Assembly: GCF_002369955.1 (NCBI RefSeq)
Contig: NZ_AP014564.1
Location: 1,141,242-1,205,241, forward strand
Length of the DNA: 64,000 nt
Direction of reading: 5' to 3'
DNA from: Ichthyobacterium seriolicida
Lineage (GTDB): Bacteria; Bacteroidota; Bacteroidia; Flavobacteriales; Ichthyobacteriaceae
Shown: positions 36,737 to 45,785 of the stretch, one piece after another
Position numbering within the stretch: the first letter of the stretch is position 1
Layout of the letters: each line of letters begins with the position of its first letter
The notes under the pieces: model-generated
Told to the model about the DNA's origin: nothing
Databases searched by the model: none
Seen by the model: the letters and a program-made list of their open reading frames with translations, nothing else
Translations under genes and position numbers: made by a program

Positions 36737-37780
36737 ATGAAATTATCAAAGTTTAATTACAGTTTACCTAAAGATTTAATAGCAAAATGGCCATCTAAGG
36801 AAAGGGATGAGTGTAAGCTCATGGTTGTACACAGAGATAAAGGCACTATAGAGCACAGATTGTTTAAAGATATAATAGAGTATTTCGACGAGGATGATGT
36901 TATGATATTGAATAACACCAAGGTCTTTCCTGCTAAAACACATGCTGTAAAGGAGAAAACAGGAGCTAAAATAGAAGTATTCCTTTTGAGAGAGTTAAAC
37001 AAACAATACAAGTTATGGGAAACCTTAGTAGATCCTGCTAGAAAAATACGTATAGGGAATAAGTTGTTCTTTGAATCGGGTTTAGTGGCTGAGGTAGTAG
37101 ACAACACTACTTCTGGTGGTAGGACTTTGAGATTTCTACACAAGGGGACTTATGAAGAGTTTAGAAAAGAATTGAGGGATTTAGGCGATACTCCTATACC
37201 TAAGTACATGGAGAGAGAGCCAGATGAAAGCGATATAGAGAGATATCAAACTGTGTATTCTAAACATGAGGGTTCTATAATTGCACCTGCAGCTGGGTTA
37301 CACTTTTCTAAAAACCTCTTAAAGAGATTAGAGATAAAAGGTATAAATCTTGCAGAAATAACCCTTCATTTGGGCTTGCCTACTTTCAGCGTGATAGAGG
37401 TAGAGGCACTTCCAAAGCACAGGATGGGATCTGAGAGGGTAATTATAGATGTTGAAGCCTGTAATATTATAAATAAGGCTTTGGACAATGAGAGAAAAGT
37501 ATGTGCAGTAGGTACGACTTGTATTCGTTCTATAGAGAGTTCAGTGTCTACTTATAGGAGGCTTAATCCTTTTGATGGATGGACTAATAAGTTTATATAT
37601 CCACCGTATGATTTTTCAATTGCCAACTGTATGTTGACCAATTTTCATATGCCAAAAACAGCTCTTTTGACGATGGTTTCAGCTTTTGCTGGGGACTATC
37701 CTATTTTGGATGCTTATAAAGAGGCTATAAAGCACAAGTATAATTTCTATTCTTATGGAGACTGCATGTTGATTTTGTAG
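36737..37780 (+). CDS. queA: tRNA preQ1 ribosyltransferase-isomerase
   Basis: QueA transfers and isomerises the ribosyl part of SAM onto preQ1-modified tRNA, making epoxyqueuosine in the wobble position of GUN anticodons. The 347 residues show [20 protein letters not shown] at the start, [26 protein letters not shown], the signature [37 protein letters not shown] and [18 protein letters not shown]. It is followed after 30 bp by ffh and then folD, a plausible transcript. Confidence 0.95.
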   Translation: MKLSKFNYSLPKDLIAKWPSKERDECKLMVVHRDKGTIEHRLFKDIIEYFDEDDVMILNNTKVFPAKTHAVKEKTGAKIEVFLLRELNKQYKLWETLVDPARKIRIGNKLFFESGLVAEVVDNTTSGGRTLRFLHKGTYEEFRKELRDLGDTPIPKYMEREPDESDIERYQTVYSKHEGSIIAPAAGLHFSKNLLKRLEIKGINLAEITLHLGLPTFSVIEVEALPKHRMGSERVIIDVEACNIINKALDNERKVCAVGTTCIRSIESSVSTYRRLNPFDGWTNKFIYPPYDFSIANCMLTNFHMPKTALLTMVSAFAGDYPILDAYKEAIKHKYNFYSYGDCMLIL

Positions 37781-37810
37781 TAGTTTAAAAAAACAATATT
37801 ATTTAAAATT

Positions 37811-39145
37811 ATGTTTGAAGGTTTAAATAATAAATTAGAAAAAGCTCTTCATACCTTAAAGGGGCATGGGAAGATTACGGAGATAAATGTAGCTGAGACT
37901 GTTAAAGAGGTCCGTCGTGCTCTTTTGAGTGCTGATGTGAATTTTACAGTGGCAAAGACCTTTACCGATATGGTGAAGAAAAGAGCTATAGGAGAAAAAG
38001 TTTTATCCTCTTTGCGTCCTAATGAGTTGATGATAAAGATCGTCAACGACGAGTTGACAAAGCTCATGGGTAGTAGAAATAAGGATATAAATATCGATGG
38101 CAGCCCTGCTGTGATCCTAATCTCTGGTATGCAAGGATCTGGGAAGACCACTTTTTCTGGGAAGTTAGCTAATTTTTTAAAGAGTAAAAAGAAAAAAACT
38201 CCATTATTAGTGGCTTGTGATGTATACCGTCCTGCGGCTGTAGAACAATTGAAAATTATTGGAGAGCAGGCAGAAGTGGAAGTTTTTTATGAACAAGACA
38301 ATAAAAACCCTGTTAGTATAGCCGAGAATGCTATATCGTATGCTAAAAAAAATAATCATAATGTAGTTGTAATAGATACAGCTGGTCGTCTGGCTATAGA
38401 CGAGCAGATGATGGATGAGATATCGTCCATACATAAGAGGGTGAATCCATCTGAAACTCTTTTTGTAGTGGATTCTATGACTGGGCAAGATGCAGTGAAT
38501 ACCGCAAAGGTATTCAACGACCATTTGAATTTTGATGGGGTTGTATTGACTAAACTAGATGGAGATACTAGGGGAGGAGCTGCCTTATCCATAAAATATG
38601 TGGTAGATAAGCCTATAAAATTTGTAGGTACTGGAGAAAAGCTAAAGGATCTAGATGTGTTCTATCCAGATAGGATGGCCAATAGGATATTGGGCATGGG
38701 AGATATAGTCTCTTTGGTGGAAAAGGCACAAGAAGAGTTTGATAAGGAGGAGTTTAAGAAGCTATCTGGTAATATAGCTAGGAACACATTTTCTTTCGAA
38801 GATTTTTTAAAACATATACAACATATAAAAAAAATGGGAGGCGTTAAGCATGTAATGGGTATGATGCCAGGTATGGGGAAGATGTCCACTGAGATTGGTG
38901 ATGTGGATCATTTTAAGACCATAGAGGCTATTATAGGTTCTATGACTCCAAAAGAGAGAAAGCTTATAGTTCCTATAAGTAAAAATAGAAAACATCTTAT
39001 AGCAAGTGGTTCAGGCACTTCTATACAAGATTTAAACCAATTATTAAAACAGTTTGAGCAAATCAAGAAGGTTATGAAGTTATTCAATAATAGTCAAAAA
39101 GGCGGTATGAATAACTTGATGCAGATGATGGGAATCAAGAGGTAA
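37811..39145 (+). CDS. ffh: Signal recognition particle protein Ffh (SRP54)
   Basis: Ffh binds 4.5S RNA and signal sequences and directs ribosomes to FtsY and the Sec translocon. The 444-residue NG-M architecture is complete: N domain to about 85, G1 motif GMQGSGKTTFSGKLA, DVYRPAAVEQLK, G3 VVIDTAGRLAIDEQMM, G4 TKLDGDTRGGAALS, and an M domain with HIKKMGGVKHVMGMMPGMG and a Met-rich tail (MNNLMQMMGIKR) that binds signal peptides and RNA. It lies between queA and folD, same strand, with gaps of 30 and 36 bp. Confidence 0.96.
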   Translation: MFEGLNNKLEKALHTLKGHGKITEINVAETVKEVRRALLSADVNFTVAKTFTDMVKKRAIGEKVLSSLRPNELMIKIVNDELTKLMGSRNKDINIDGSPAVILISGMQGSGKTTFSGKLANFLKSKKKKTPLLVACDVYRPAAVEQLKIIGEQAEVEVFYEQDNKNPVSIAENAISYAKKNNHNVVVIDTAGRLAIDEQMMDEISSIHKRVNPSETLFVVDSMTGQDAVNTAKVFNDHLNFDGVVLTKLDGDTRGGAALSIKYVVDKPIKFVGTGEKLKDLDVFYPDRMANRILGMGDIVSLVEKAQEEFDKEEFKKLSGNIARNTFSFEDFLKHIQHIKKMGGVKHVMGMMPGMGKMSTEIGDVDHFKTIEAIIGSMTPKERKLIVPISKNRKHLIASGSGTSIQDLNQLLKQFEQIKKVMKLFNNSQKGGMNNLMQMMGIKR

Positions 39146-39181
39146 AAAGGTAAAAAAAAATAATAACTGATAATATTTATC

Positions 39182-40072
39182 ATGAAGATTTTAGATGGAA
39201 AAACACTATCAGTTCAATTAAAGAAGGAGATATCTATAGAAGTTCAAAGACTCATTGAACGAGGCAATAGGCGGCCTCATCTCGTTGTTGTCTTAGTTGG
39301 GGATCATGCTCCAAGCCAAGTCTATGTAAATGCTAAAGTAAAAGCTTGCGATCAAGTTGGCTTTGACTCTACGTTGATAAGATTATCGGAGAGCATATCT
39401 GAATCAGATCTTTTGGATAAAATCCAGGATTTGAATAAAGATCCAAATGTTGATGGTTTTATAATTCAGCTTCCTCTTCCCAAACACATAGATTTTAATA
39501 GAGTAACATTATCTGTAGATCCTAAGAAGGATGTAGATGGTTTTCATCCTGAGAATATAGGCAAGATGGTGTTGGGATTAGATACTTATCTTCCAGCTAC
39601 TCCCTTTGGAATTATAGAGCTTTTAAAGAGGAATAATATAGAAACTCGTGGCAAACACGCTGTTGTAATAGGGAGAAGTACTATAGTTGGGACACCTGTT
39701 AGTCTGTTGTTGAGTAGAAAGGGAGAGACAGGTAATTGCACTGTAACTCTGGCTCATAGTCATACTGTAGATTTAAAGAGTATAAGTCTACAGGCAGATA
39801 TTATAATAGTAGCTTTAGGGATTCCTAATTTTTTAACTTCCGATATGGTGAAAGAGGGTGCTGTAGTCATAGATGTAGGTATAAATAGGGTAGAGGATGC
39901 GACTAAAAAGCGAGGCTTTGCTCTAGTGGGGGATGTAGATTTCAAAGAGGTTAGTAAAAAGGCATCTCATATCACTCCAGTGCCTGGAGGGGTGGGACCT
40001 ATGACCATTGCTATGCTTCTTAAAAACACTTTGATAGCTAGAGAATTTAGTTTAACTAAAAGTTCTACTTGA
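39182..40072 (+). CDS. folD: Bifunctional methylenetetrahydrofolate dehydrogenase/cyclohydrolase
   Basis: FolD interconverts 5,10-methylene-, methenyl- and 10-formyl-tetrahydrofolate using NADP. The 296 residues contain PSQVYVNAKVKACDQVGFDS (with the catalytic YxxxK: Tyr and Lys), DGFIIQLPLPKHID, PKKDVDGFHPENIGKM, TPFGIIELLK, VVIGRSTIVGTPVSLLLSRK and ITPVPGGVGPMTIAMLLKNT. All signatures are intact. It is last in the queA-ffh-folD run, 79 bp before the separately promoted moxR/bat operon. Confidence 0.96.
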   Translation: MKILDGKTLSVQLKKEISIEVQRLIERGNRRPHLVVVLVGDHAPSQVYVNAKVKACDQVGFDSTLIRLSESISESDLLDKIQDLNKDPNVDGFIIQLPLPKHIDFNRVTLSVDPKKDVDGFHPENIGKMVLGLDTYLPATPFGIIELLKRNNIETRGKHAVVIGRSTIVGTPVSLLLSRKGETGNCTVTLAHSHTVDLKSISLQADIIIVALGIPNFLTSDMVKEGAVVIDVGINRVEDATKKRGFALVGDVDFKEVSKKASHITPVPGGVGPMTIAMLLKNTLIAREFSLTKSST

Positions 40073-40092
40073 TACATTTTAATTGATGTTTT

Positions 40093-40122
40093 TTTGTAAA
40101 AAAGCAAAAAATAATATTTTTG
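40093..40122 (+). promoter_or_regulatory. Promoter of the moxR/bat operon
   Basis: TTTG ending at 40096, an 18-base spacer, then TATTTTTG at 40115-40122. This matches the Bacteroidota TTTG / TAnnTTTG arrangement well and is the best promoter in the window. The ATG follows 28 bp downstream. Confidence 0.65.
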
Positions 40123-40150
40123 CGGCGAGGTAAAATTTAATTTTTTTTAA

Positions 40151-41143
40151 ATGAACACAGTAGATATTAAAGTAATTAATGAAAAAATCCATAGAGAAAG
40201 TGCCTTTATAGACCTATTAAATATGGAGATAGGCAGAGTTATAGTAGGTCAGGAGGTTATGGTAGAACGCCTTTTGATAGGGCTTTTAGGATCAGGACAT
40301 ATTCTTTTGGAAGGGGTTCCTGGATTGGCAAAGACTCTGGCTATAAATACTCTAGCAAAAAGTATAGATGGATCTTTTAGCAGAATACAGTTTACTCCAG
40401 ATTTATTGCCTTCAGACGTGATAGGAACTGTTATTTTTAATATGAAAAACAATGATTTTTCTATAAAAAAAGGTCCTGTTTTTGCAAATTTTGTTCTTGC
40501 CGATGAAATAAATAGAGCTCCAGCTAAGGTGCAATCAGCTCTATTGGAGGCTATGCAAGAGAGACAGGTTACAATCAATGATGAGAGTTTCAAACTAGAA
40601 GAGCCATTTTTGGTTTTAGCCACCCAAAACCCTTTGGAACAAGAGGGAACCTATCCTCTTCCCGAAGCACAGATGGATAGATTTATGTTAAAGGTAGTTA
40701 TATCTTATCCAGAGATGGAGGATGAGAGAAACATAATGAGGCAAAATCTGAGTAATTTAAAGACAGAGGTAAAATCTGTAATCACTACCGAGCAGATAAT
40801 TAGAGCTAGGGAGATGGTCAAGGAAGTATATATGGACGACAAAATAGAGAATTATATTTTAGATATAATTTTTGCGACTCGTAATCCTGAGAAATACCAA
40901 TTGAGCGAGTTAAAACCACTTATTAGTTTTGGAGCTTCACCACGAGGTACTATTAGTATTGCAACGGCTGCTAAGTGTCATGCCTTTATAAAGAGAAGGG
41001 GGTATGTCATACCTGAAGATATTAGAGATATTGTAGTAGATGTTCTAAGACACAGGATAGGAATAACTTATGAAGCCGAGGCTGAAAATATTACTTCAGA
41101 AGATATTATAAAGAAAATAATAGATACAGTGGAGGTTCCTTAG
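40151..41143 (+). CDS. MoxR-type AAA+ ATPase
   Basis: A 330-residue MoxR ATPase. Seen: VIVGQEVMVERLLIGLLGSG, Walker A variant GVPGLAKT, LLPSDVIGTVIFN, Walker B LADEINRAPAKVQSALLEAM, QERQVTI and sensor region LATQNPLEQEGTYPLPEAQM. MoxR ATPases act with VWA-domain partners as chaperones for protein or metal-centre assembly. It leads a seven-gene run (DUF58, a BatD-like protein, batA-batD) with short gaps or overlaps, the usual Bacteroidota Bat arrangement. Confidence 0.92.
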   Translation: MNTVDIKVINEKIHRESAFIDLLNMEIGRVIVGQEVMVERLLIGLLGSGHILLEGVPGLAKTLAINTLAKSIDGSFSRIQFTPDLLPSDVIGTVIFNMKNNDFSIKKGPVFANFVLADEINRAPAKVQSALLEAMQERQVTINDESFKLEEPFLVLATQNPLEQEGTYPLPEAQMDRFMLKVVISYPEMEDERNIMRQNLSNLKTEVKSVITTEQIIRAREMVKEVYMDDKIENYILDIIFATRNPEKYQLSELKPLISFGASPRGTISIATAAKCHAFIKRRGYVIPEDIRDIVVDVLRHRIGITYEAEAENITSEDIIKKIIDTVEVP

Positions 41144-41181
41144 TGATTTTATCTCGATTTTAAAATATATTTTTTAGATAT

Positions 41182-42048
41182 ATGGATGCAAAAGAACTGA
41201 TCAAGAAGGTAAAGAGAATTGAGATAAAAACCAGGAGATTGTCTAATGATATATTTTCTGGTGAATATCATAGCTCCTTTAAGGGGAGGGGTATGACTTT
41301 CAGTGAGGTCCGACGTTATGATTATGGAGATAGTATAAAAGATATAGATTGGAATGTGACGGCTAAGTTAAATAAGCCTCATGTAAAAATTTTTGAAGAG
41401 GAGAGAGAATTGACCACCATACTATTGGTTGATATTAGTGCTTCGGGGAATTTTGGAACTACCGATCAATTAAAGAGGGATAATATAACAGAAATATGTG
41501 CCACATTAGCCTTTTCAGCTTCACAAAATAACGACAAAGTAGGCCTAATACTTTTTTCGGATATAATAGAGTTATTCGTACCCCCTAAAAAGGGTAAGAA
41601 AAATGTGCTGCGCATAATAAGAGAGTTAGTAGAATTCAGCCCCAAAAGTAAGAAGACAGATATAGCCAAGGCTATTAAATTTTTATCAGAAGCTATTAAA
41701 AAGAGATCTATAGTTTTTATCTTGTCTGATTTTATGGATGATTATTACGAAGTAGATTTAAAAGTAGCCAGTAAAAAACACGACATAGTAGGTATAAAGG
41801 TATACGATAAGAGAGAGAAGGTAATGCCTGATTTAGGTATGGTCGATATGCTCGACAGTGAGACAGGTGAGCATGTACTGATAAATACTTCCTCTAGAGG
41901 TGTGAGAAGGTCTTATAGAGATTATTTTTTGAGTAAATCCAAGTATTTTAAGGATACTTTTACAAGTTGTAAGGCGGGGAATATAGAGAGTGAAATTTCT
42001 GAATCTTACGTAAAAAAGTTATTAGAATATTTCAAGCAAAAGAGATAG
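41182..42048 (+). CDS. DUF58 (VWA-like) protein
   Basis: A 288-residue soluble protein with the DUF58 hallmark RRYDYGDSIKDIDWNVTAKL near residues 48-67 and a VWA-like fold after it (LLVDISASGNFGTTDQ, with a DISAS MIDAS-type motif; IVFILSDFMDDYY). DUF58 proteins are the regular partners of MoxR ATPases. Position between moxR and the Bat genes (38-bp and 6-bp gaps) supports this. Confidence 0.9.
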   Translation: MDAKELIKKVKRIEIKTRRLSNDIFSGEYHSSFKGRGMTFSEVRRYDYGDSIKDIDWNVTAKLNKPHVKIFEEERELTTILLVDISASGNFGTTDQLKRDNITEICATLAFSASQNNDKVGLILFSDIIELFVPPKKGKKNVLRIIRELVEFSPKSKKTDIAKAIKFLSEAIKKRSIVFILSDFMDDYYEVDLKVASKKHDIVGIKVYDKREKVMPDLGMVDMLDSETGEHVLINTSSRGVRRSYRDYFLSKSKYFKDTFTSCKAGNIESEISESYVKKLLEYFKQKR

Positions 42049-42054
42049 TTAGAG

Positions 42055-42990
42055 ATGAGATATTTAGTTAGACTATTATTTGTAGCTACTTTTTTTATAT
42101 CCGCAAAGGTCTTTGCTCAAAGTCAGGCGGAGATAAAAGCCGTGTTAGATACTAATAAAATTCAGATAGGAGAACAGATAAAATTCGACCTATCTATATC
42201 TACTGAGTTAGGAAAAGAAAGTGTTTTTCCTATTATAAAAGATTCCATAGGACCATTTGAGATCGTAGATTCCTCTGAAATGGATTCACTTGTTATAGAT
42301 GAAAGGATCATAAAAAAACAATCTTTTGTAATAACAAAATTCGATACTGGACAATACGTGCTTCCACCTCTGAAATTTGAAATTGAAGATGATATCAAAT
42401 TTTCTAAGCCCACTATGGTAGATGTGATTTCTCCTGAATTAGATATTGATAATGGGCAAGTAAAACTCAGGGAAAACAGAGATATTATAGATGAGCCTTA
42501 TACATTTATAGAGATATTGCCTTATGTCTTGTTAGGGATAATAATCATATTTATAGTGTATTTGATAATTAGATATATGATGAAGAATAGGGAGGTAAAG
42601 CCTAAAATAGTAATTAAAAAGCCCGCTCATATCATAGCTTTAGAACGATTGAAGGAATTAGATGAGAAAAAATTATTAACAGAGGGTTTATTTAAGCAAT
42701 ACTATTCTGAGTTGACAGATATTTTGAGAATTTTCTTTGAGGAGAGATTCTTTTTCTCTGCCATGGAATTAACTTCTTATGAGATTATTTCATATTTCGA
42801 TAAGAGTGGTATTCACGAGGGGGTCATTTCAAAGGATTATTTAGAAACTCTTAGAGAGTTATTATCTATATCTGATTTAGTGAAATTTGCCAGAGCTATA
42901 TCTACCCACGATCAAGCTGAAAAATTTAGAGTATATGTGGAAGAGTTAATTGTAGAAACTAAATTTATAGAGGCAGAAAATGAAAGATAA
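42055..42990 (+). CDS. BatD-like membrane protein of the Bat operon
   Basis: A 311-residue protein: signal peptide MRYLVRLLFVATFFISAKVF ending in AQ, an oxygen-tolerance/BatD-like beta domain (ELGKESVFPIIKDSIGPFEI, FDTGQYVLPPLKFEIED), one membrane helix (YVLLGIIIIFIVYLIIRYMM, about residues 160-180) and a cytoplasmic helical tail (HIIALERLKELDEKKLLTEG). In Flavobacteriia this gene regularly lies between DUF58 and batA. It overlaps batA by 11 bp. Probably presents a periplasmic sensor or binding domain to the VWA/ATPase complex. Confidence 0.78.
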   Translation: MRYLVRLLFVATFFISAKVFAQSQAEIKAVLDTNKIQIGEQIKFDLSISTELGKESVFPIIKDSIGPFEIVDSSEMDSLVIDERIIKKQSFVITKFDTGQYVLPPLKFEIEDDIKFSKPTMVDVISPELDIDNGQVKLRENRDIIDEPYTFIEILPYVLLGIIIIFIVYLIIRYMMKNREVKPKIVIKKPAHIIALERLKELDEKKLLTEGLFKQYYSELTDILRIFFEERFFFSAMELTSYEIISYFDKSGIHEGVISKDYLETLRELLSISDLVKFARAISTHDQAEKFRVYVEELIVETKFIEAENER

Positions 42991-43984
42991 TTTCGAAATA
43001 TTAAATACGGAGTTTTTATACTTTCTAATTATAATTCCACTTCTGTGTGTATGGCATTATTTTAGGCGTAAAAAAAGTCATTCTGAGTTACAGATTTCCA
43101 GCATTAAAGGGTTTAGCTTTTATAGAGATATTTGGTCTCGTTATAGGTGGATCCTTAATGCTTTGAGATTATTAGCTATAGTGTTTTTTATAATAGCTAT
43201 GTCTAGGCCTAGGTATGTAGAGACTAACAATAAGAAGAGAAATACTATGGGCATAGATATAGTTATGGCTATAGATGTATCTGGAAGTATGTTGGCTAGA
43301 GATTTCGCTCCTAATAGATTAGATGCTGTAAAGCAAGTTGCTTCGGAATTTGTAAATAAGAGATCATCAGATAGATTTGGAATCGTAGCCTATGAGGCTG
43401 AATCATTTACTCAGTGTCCTCTCACCACGGATCATAAGGTTGTAAATAGTTCTATTATGTCTATTAAAAATGGGCTTTTAGAGCCTGGCACGGCCATAGG
43501 GGTAGGCTTAGGTGTGGCTGTAAATAGATTGAAAGAGAGTCAGACTAAGAGTAAGGTAATAATATTACTGACCGATGGGGTTAATAACACAGGTTATATC
43601 GACCCTATAACTGTTACAGAGGTAGCCAAACAAGAGAATATTAAGATTTACACCATAGGTGTTGGGACTAATGGCATGGCAGAAACTCCAGTAGGGATAG
43701 ATCCTCGCACAAACAAATATGTGTATCAGATGGTTCAAGTGGAAATAGATGAGGAATTACTAAAGACTATTGCCAACACTACAAATGGCAAGTATTTTAG
43801 AGCTGACAATAATTCTAGATTACAAGAGATATACGATGAAATAGATAATATGGAGAAAAGTAAACTACAAGAGTATCACTATTATAGTTACCAAGAGAAA
43901 TTTCGTTTTTGGATCTTATTGGGAATATTATTTCTATTGATAGAAGTAGGATTAAAATACAGTGTATTTAAAAGTTTTATATAA
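42980..43984 (+). CDS. batA: VWA-domain protein BatA
   Basis: A 334-residue membrane-anchored von Willebrand A protein. Two N-terminal helices (FLIIIPLLCVWHYF; LNALRLLAIVFFIIAM), then the VWA domain with the MIDAS motif DIVMAIDVSGSMLARDFAPN, TDHKVVN and ILLTDGVNNTGYIDP, and a C-terminal helix (FWILLGILFLLIEVGLKY). BatA was tied to aerotolerance in Bacteroides fragilis. Overlaps the gene before by 11 bp and batB by 1 bp. Confidence 0.9.
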   Translation: MKDNFEILNTEFLYFLIIIPLLCVWHYFRRKKSHSELQISSIKGFSFYRDIWSRYRWILNALRLLAIVFFIIAMSRPRYVETNNKKRNTMGIDIVMAIDVSGSMLARDFAPNRLDAVKQVASEFVNKRSSDRFGIVAYEAESFTQCPLTTDHKVVNSSIMSIKNGLLEPGTAIGVGLGVAVNRLKESQTKSKVIILLTDGVNNTGYIDPITVTEVAKQENIKIYTIGVGTNGMAETPVGIDPRTNKYVYQMVQVEIDEELLKTIANTTNGKYFRADNNSRLQEIYDEIDNMEKSKLQEYHYYSYQEKFRFWILLGILFLLIEVGLKYSVFKSFI

Positions 43985-45024
43985 TGTATCACATAGAAGA
44001 CATTTCGTATTTAAAGATATTGTTCATTATTCCTTTGATAGTATTCTTTTTTATTATTCTACAAATGTGGAAGTTAAAAAAGCAAAGGGATTTTGCCGAT
44101 AATAAACTATTAGATAAGATAGCTCCCAATAGGTCTCTTTTCAAGAGTGTGTTAAAGGTGAGTGTTTTATGTGTTTCTCTCTCTCTTGCTATAATAGCTT
44201 TGATAAATCCACAACTGGGGACAAAACTCGAGAAGGTAACTAGAAAAGGTGTGGATATAGTTTTCGCTGTAGATGTATCTAAAAGTATGTTGGCTGAAGA
44301 TGTGGCTCCCAATAGAATTGAAAAGTCAAAACAGGTGCTGTCGAAAGTTATAAGCGAAATACGTCACGATAGGATAGGTATTATAGTCTATGCTGGCAAT
44401 CCTTATGCTCTTCTGCCTATCACTACAGATTATTCTGCGGCTCAGATGTTCTTGAAGAATATAAATACCGATATGGTTCCATCTCAAGGTACTTCCATAT
44501 CGGAGGCCATGGAGATGACCGATAATTATTTTGATGATGAATATCAAAATAATAAGATACTGTTTATCATATCCGATGGTGAGGATCACGAAGATAACGT
44601 GTTGTCTATGGCACAAAAAATTTCAGAAAAAGGAGTTAAGATTTTCACAATCGGGATGGGATTAGAAAAAGGGAGTCCTATACCTATTAAGGAAAATGAT
44701 AATATAGTAGGTTATAAAAAAGACACCGAGGGTAATGTGGTAATAACTAAGTTGAACAGTGAGATTCTAAAACAGATAGCTTCTACTTCCCAAGGGAGTT
44801 ACATAAATTCTCAAAACACACAGACCATAGTCGATTTTGTAGAGCGCAGTATAAATAGCGTAGATAAAAAAGAATACGAATCGTCTATGTTTTCTGAATA
44901 TGAGAGTCAATACCAATGGTTTTTGGGTTTTGCGATCTTATTGTTGATAATAGATGTTTTCCTATCGGAAAAGAAAACTTTATGGATACAGAGATTAAAC
45001 TTATTTGATAAAAATAAATCATGA
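43984..45024 (+). CDS. batB: VWA-domain protein BatB
   Basis: A 346-residue paralogue of BatA with the same layout: N-terminal helices (ILFIIPLIVFFFIILQMW; VLCVSLSLAIIALINP), VWA domain with MIDAS motif DIVFAVDVSKSMLAEDVAPN and LFIISDGEDHEDNV, and a C-terminal helix (FLGFAILLLIIDVFL). Compared with BatA the MIDAS reads DVSKS rather than DVSGS, as is usual for BatB. Translation is coupled at both ends (1-bp and 4-bp overlaps). Confidence 0.9.
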   Translation: MYHIEDISYLKILFIIPLIVFFFIILQMWKLKKQRDFADNKLLDKIAPNRSLFKSVLKVSVLCVSLSLAIIALINPQLGTKLEKVTRKGVDIVFAVDVSKSMLAEDVAPNRIEKSKQVLSKVISEIRHDRIGIIVYAGNPYALLPITTDYSAAQMFLKNINTDMVPSQGTSISEAMEMTDNYFDDEYQNNKILFIISDGEDHEDNVLSMAQKISEKGVKIFTIGMGLEKGSPIPIKENDNIVGYKKDTEGNVVITKLNSEILKQIASTSQGSYINSQNTQTIVDFVERSINSVDKKEYESSMFSEYESQYQWFLGFAILLLIIDVFLSEKKTLWIQRLNLFDKNKS

Positions 45025-45785
45025 GATTAATTATAGTGATATCAATTTTATCTGCGACTTGTGTATGTGCTCAAAATAAAGAACTCCTGAGAGAGGGTAA
45101 TGAGTTGTTCAAAAGTGAAAAATATGCAGATGCAGAGATAAAATTTAAAAAAGCATTAAATGACGATTCTAAAAATTTTAAGGCGAATTTCAATCTGGGC
45201 AATGCACTATTTGAACAAAAGAGATTTAAAGAGTCTATAGAGAATTACAGTGTAGCATCTGAGGTCGGTAATACAAAAGAGGATAAATCTAATTCTCTGT
45301 ACAATTTGGGCAATGCATTATTGGAAAATAAGGATATAGATAAGGCCATAGAATCGTATAAACAAGCTCTTAGGAATAATCCTAATGATAACGATGCTAG
45401 ACACAATCTAATGGTAGCCAAAAATCTAAAACAGCAAAACGAGGACCAGAAAGACAAAGATCAAAAGGATCAGGATCAAAAAGAGAAAGATCAAAAGGAT
45501 CAGGACCAGAAAGACAAAGATCAAAAGGATCAGGACCAGAAAGATAAAGATCAAAAGGATCAGGGGCAGAAAGACAAAGACCAAAAGGATCAGGGGCAGA
45601 AAGACAAAGACCAAAAGGATCAGGATCAAAAAGACAAAGATCAAAAGAAAGACGATATGAAATTGTCAAAGAGTGATGTAGATAGGCTACTGAAAGCCAT
45701 AGAAAATGAAGAAAAAAAGGTTCAAGATAAATTACAAAAACTAAAATCTAAGTCTAAAAAAATTAAAAACGCAAAAGATTGGTAG
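45021..45785 (+). CDS. batC: TPR protein BatC with a long Asp/Gln/Lys repeat tract
   Basis: A 254-residue protein: signal peptide (MRLIIVISILSATCVCAQ), about three TPR units (GNELFKSEKYADAEIKFKKA; FNLGNALFEQKRFKESIENY; YNLGNALLENKDIDKAIESY), then a charged tract of roughly 66 residues built of DQKDKDQKDQ units, and a short Lys-rich helical end. TPRs suggest binding of another Bat protein in the periplasm. The tract comes from a 30-bp tandem repeat (45450-45647), so its length probably varies between strains. Overlaps batB by 4 bp and batD by 7 bp. Confidence 0.88.
   Translation: MRLIIVISILSATCVCAQNKELLREGNELFKSEKYADAEIKFKKALNDDSKNFKANFNLGNALFEQKRFKESIENYSVASEVGNTKEDKSNSLYNLGNALLENKDIDKAIESYKQALRNNPNDNDARHNLMVAKNLKQQNEDQKDKDQKDQDQKEKDQKDQDQKDKDQKDQDQKDKDQKDQGQKDKDQKDQGQKDKDQKDQDQKDKDQKKDDMKLSKSDVDRLLKAIENEEKKVQDKLQKLKSKSKKIKNAKDW
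45450..45647 (+). repeat. In-frame 30-bp tandem repeat in batC (six units plus a partial one)
   Basis: Units begin at 45450, 45480, 45510, 45540, 45570 and 45600, with a partial unit from 45630. Each is AAAGACAAAGATCAAAAGGA plus ten bases and differs from its neighbours by a few substitutions. The period is a multiple of three, so copy-number change keeps the frame. Confidence 0.9.

Noticed and set aside
45450..45647. Possible CRISPR array (regular 30-bp period)
   Set aside because: There are no spacers: the units are contiguous and in frame within batC, and no cas genes are near.
45397..45669. Minus-strand Leu/Phe/Pro repeat proteins across batC
   Set aside because: They are the reverse of the 30-bp repeat that encodes DQKDK units in frame with batC's TPR region; the Bat operon leaves no room for a real antisense gene.
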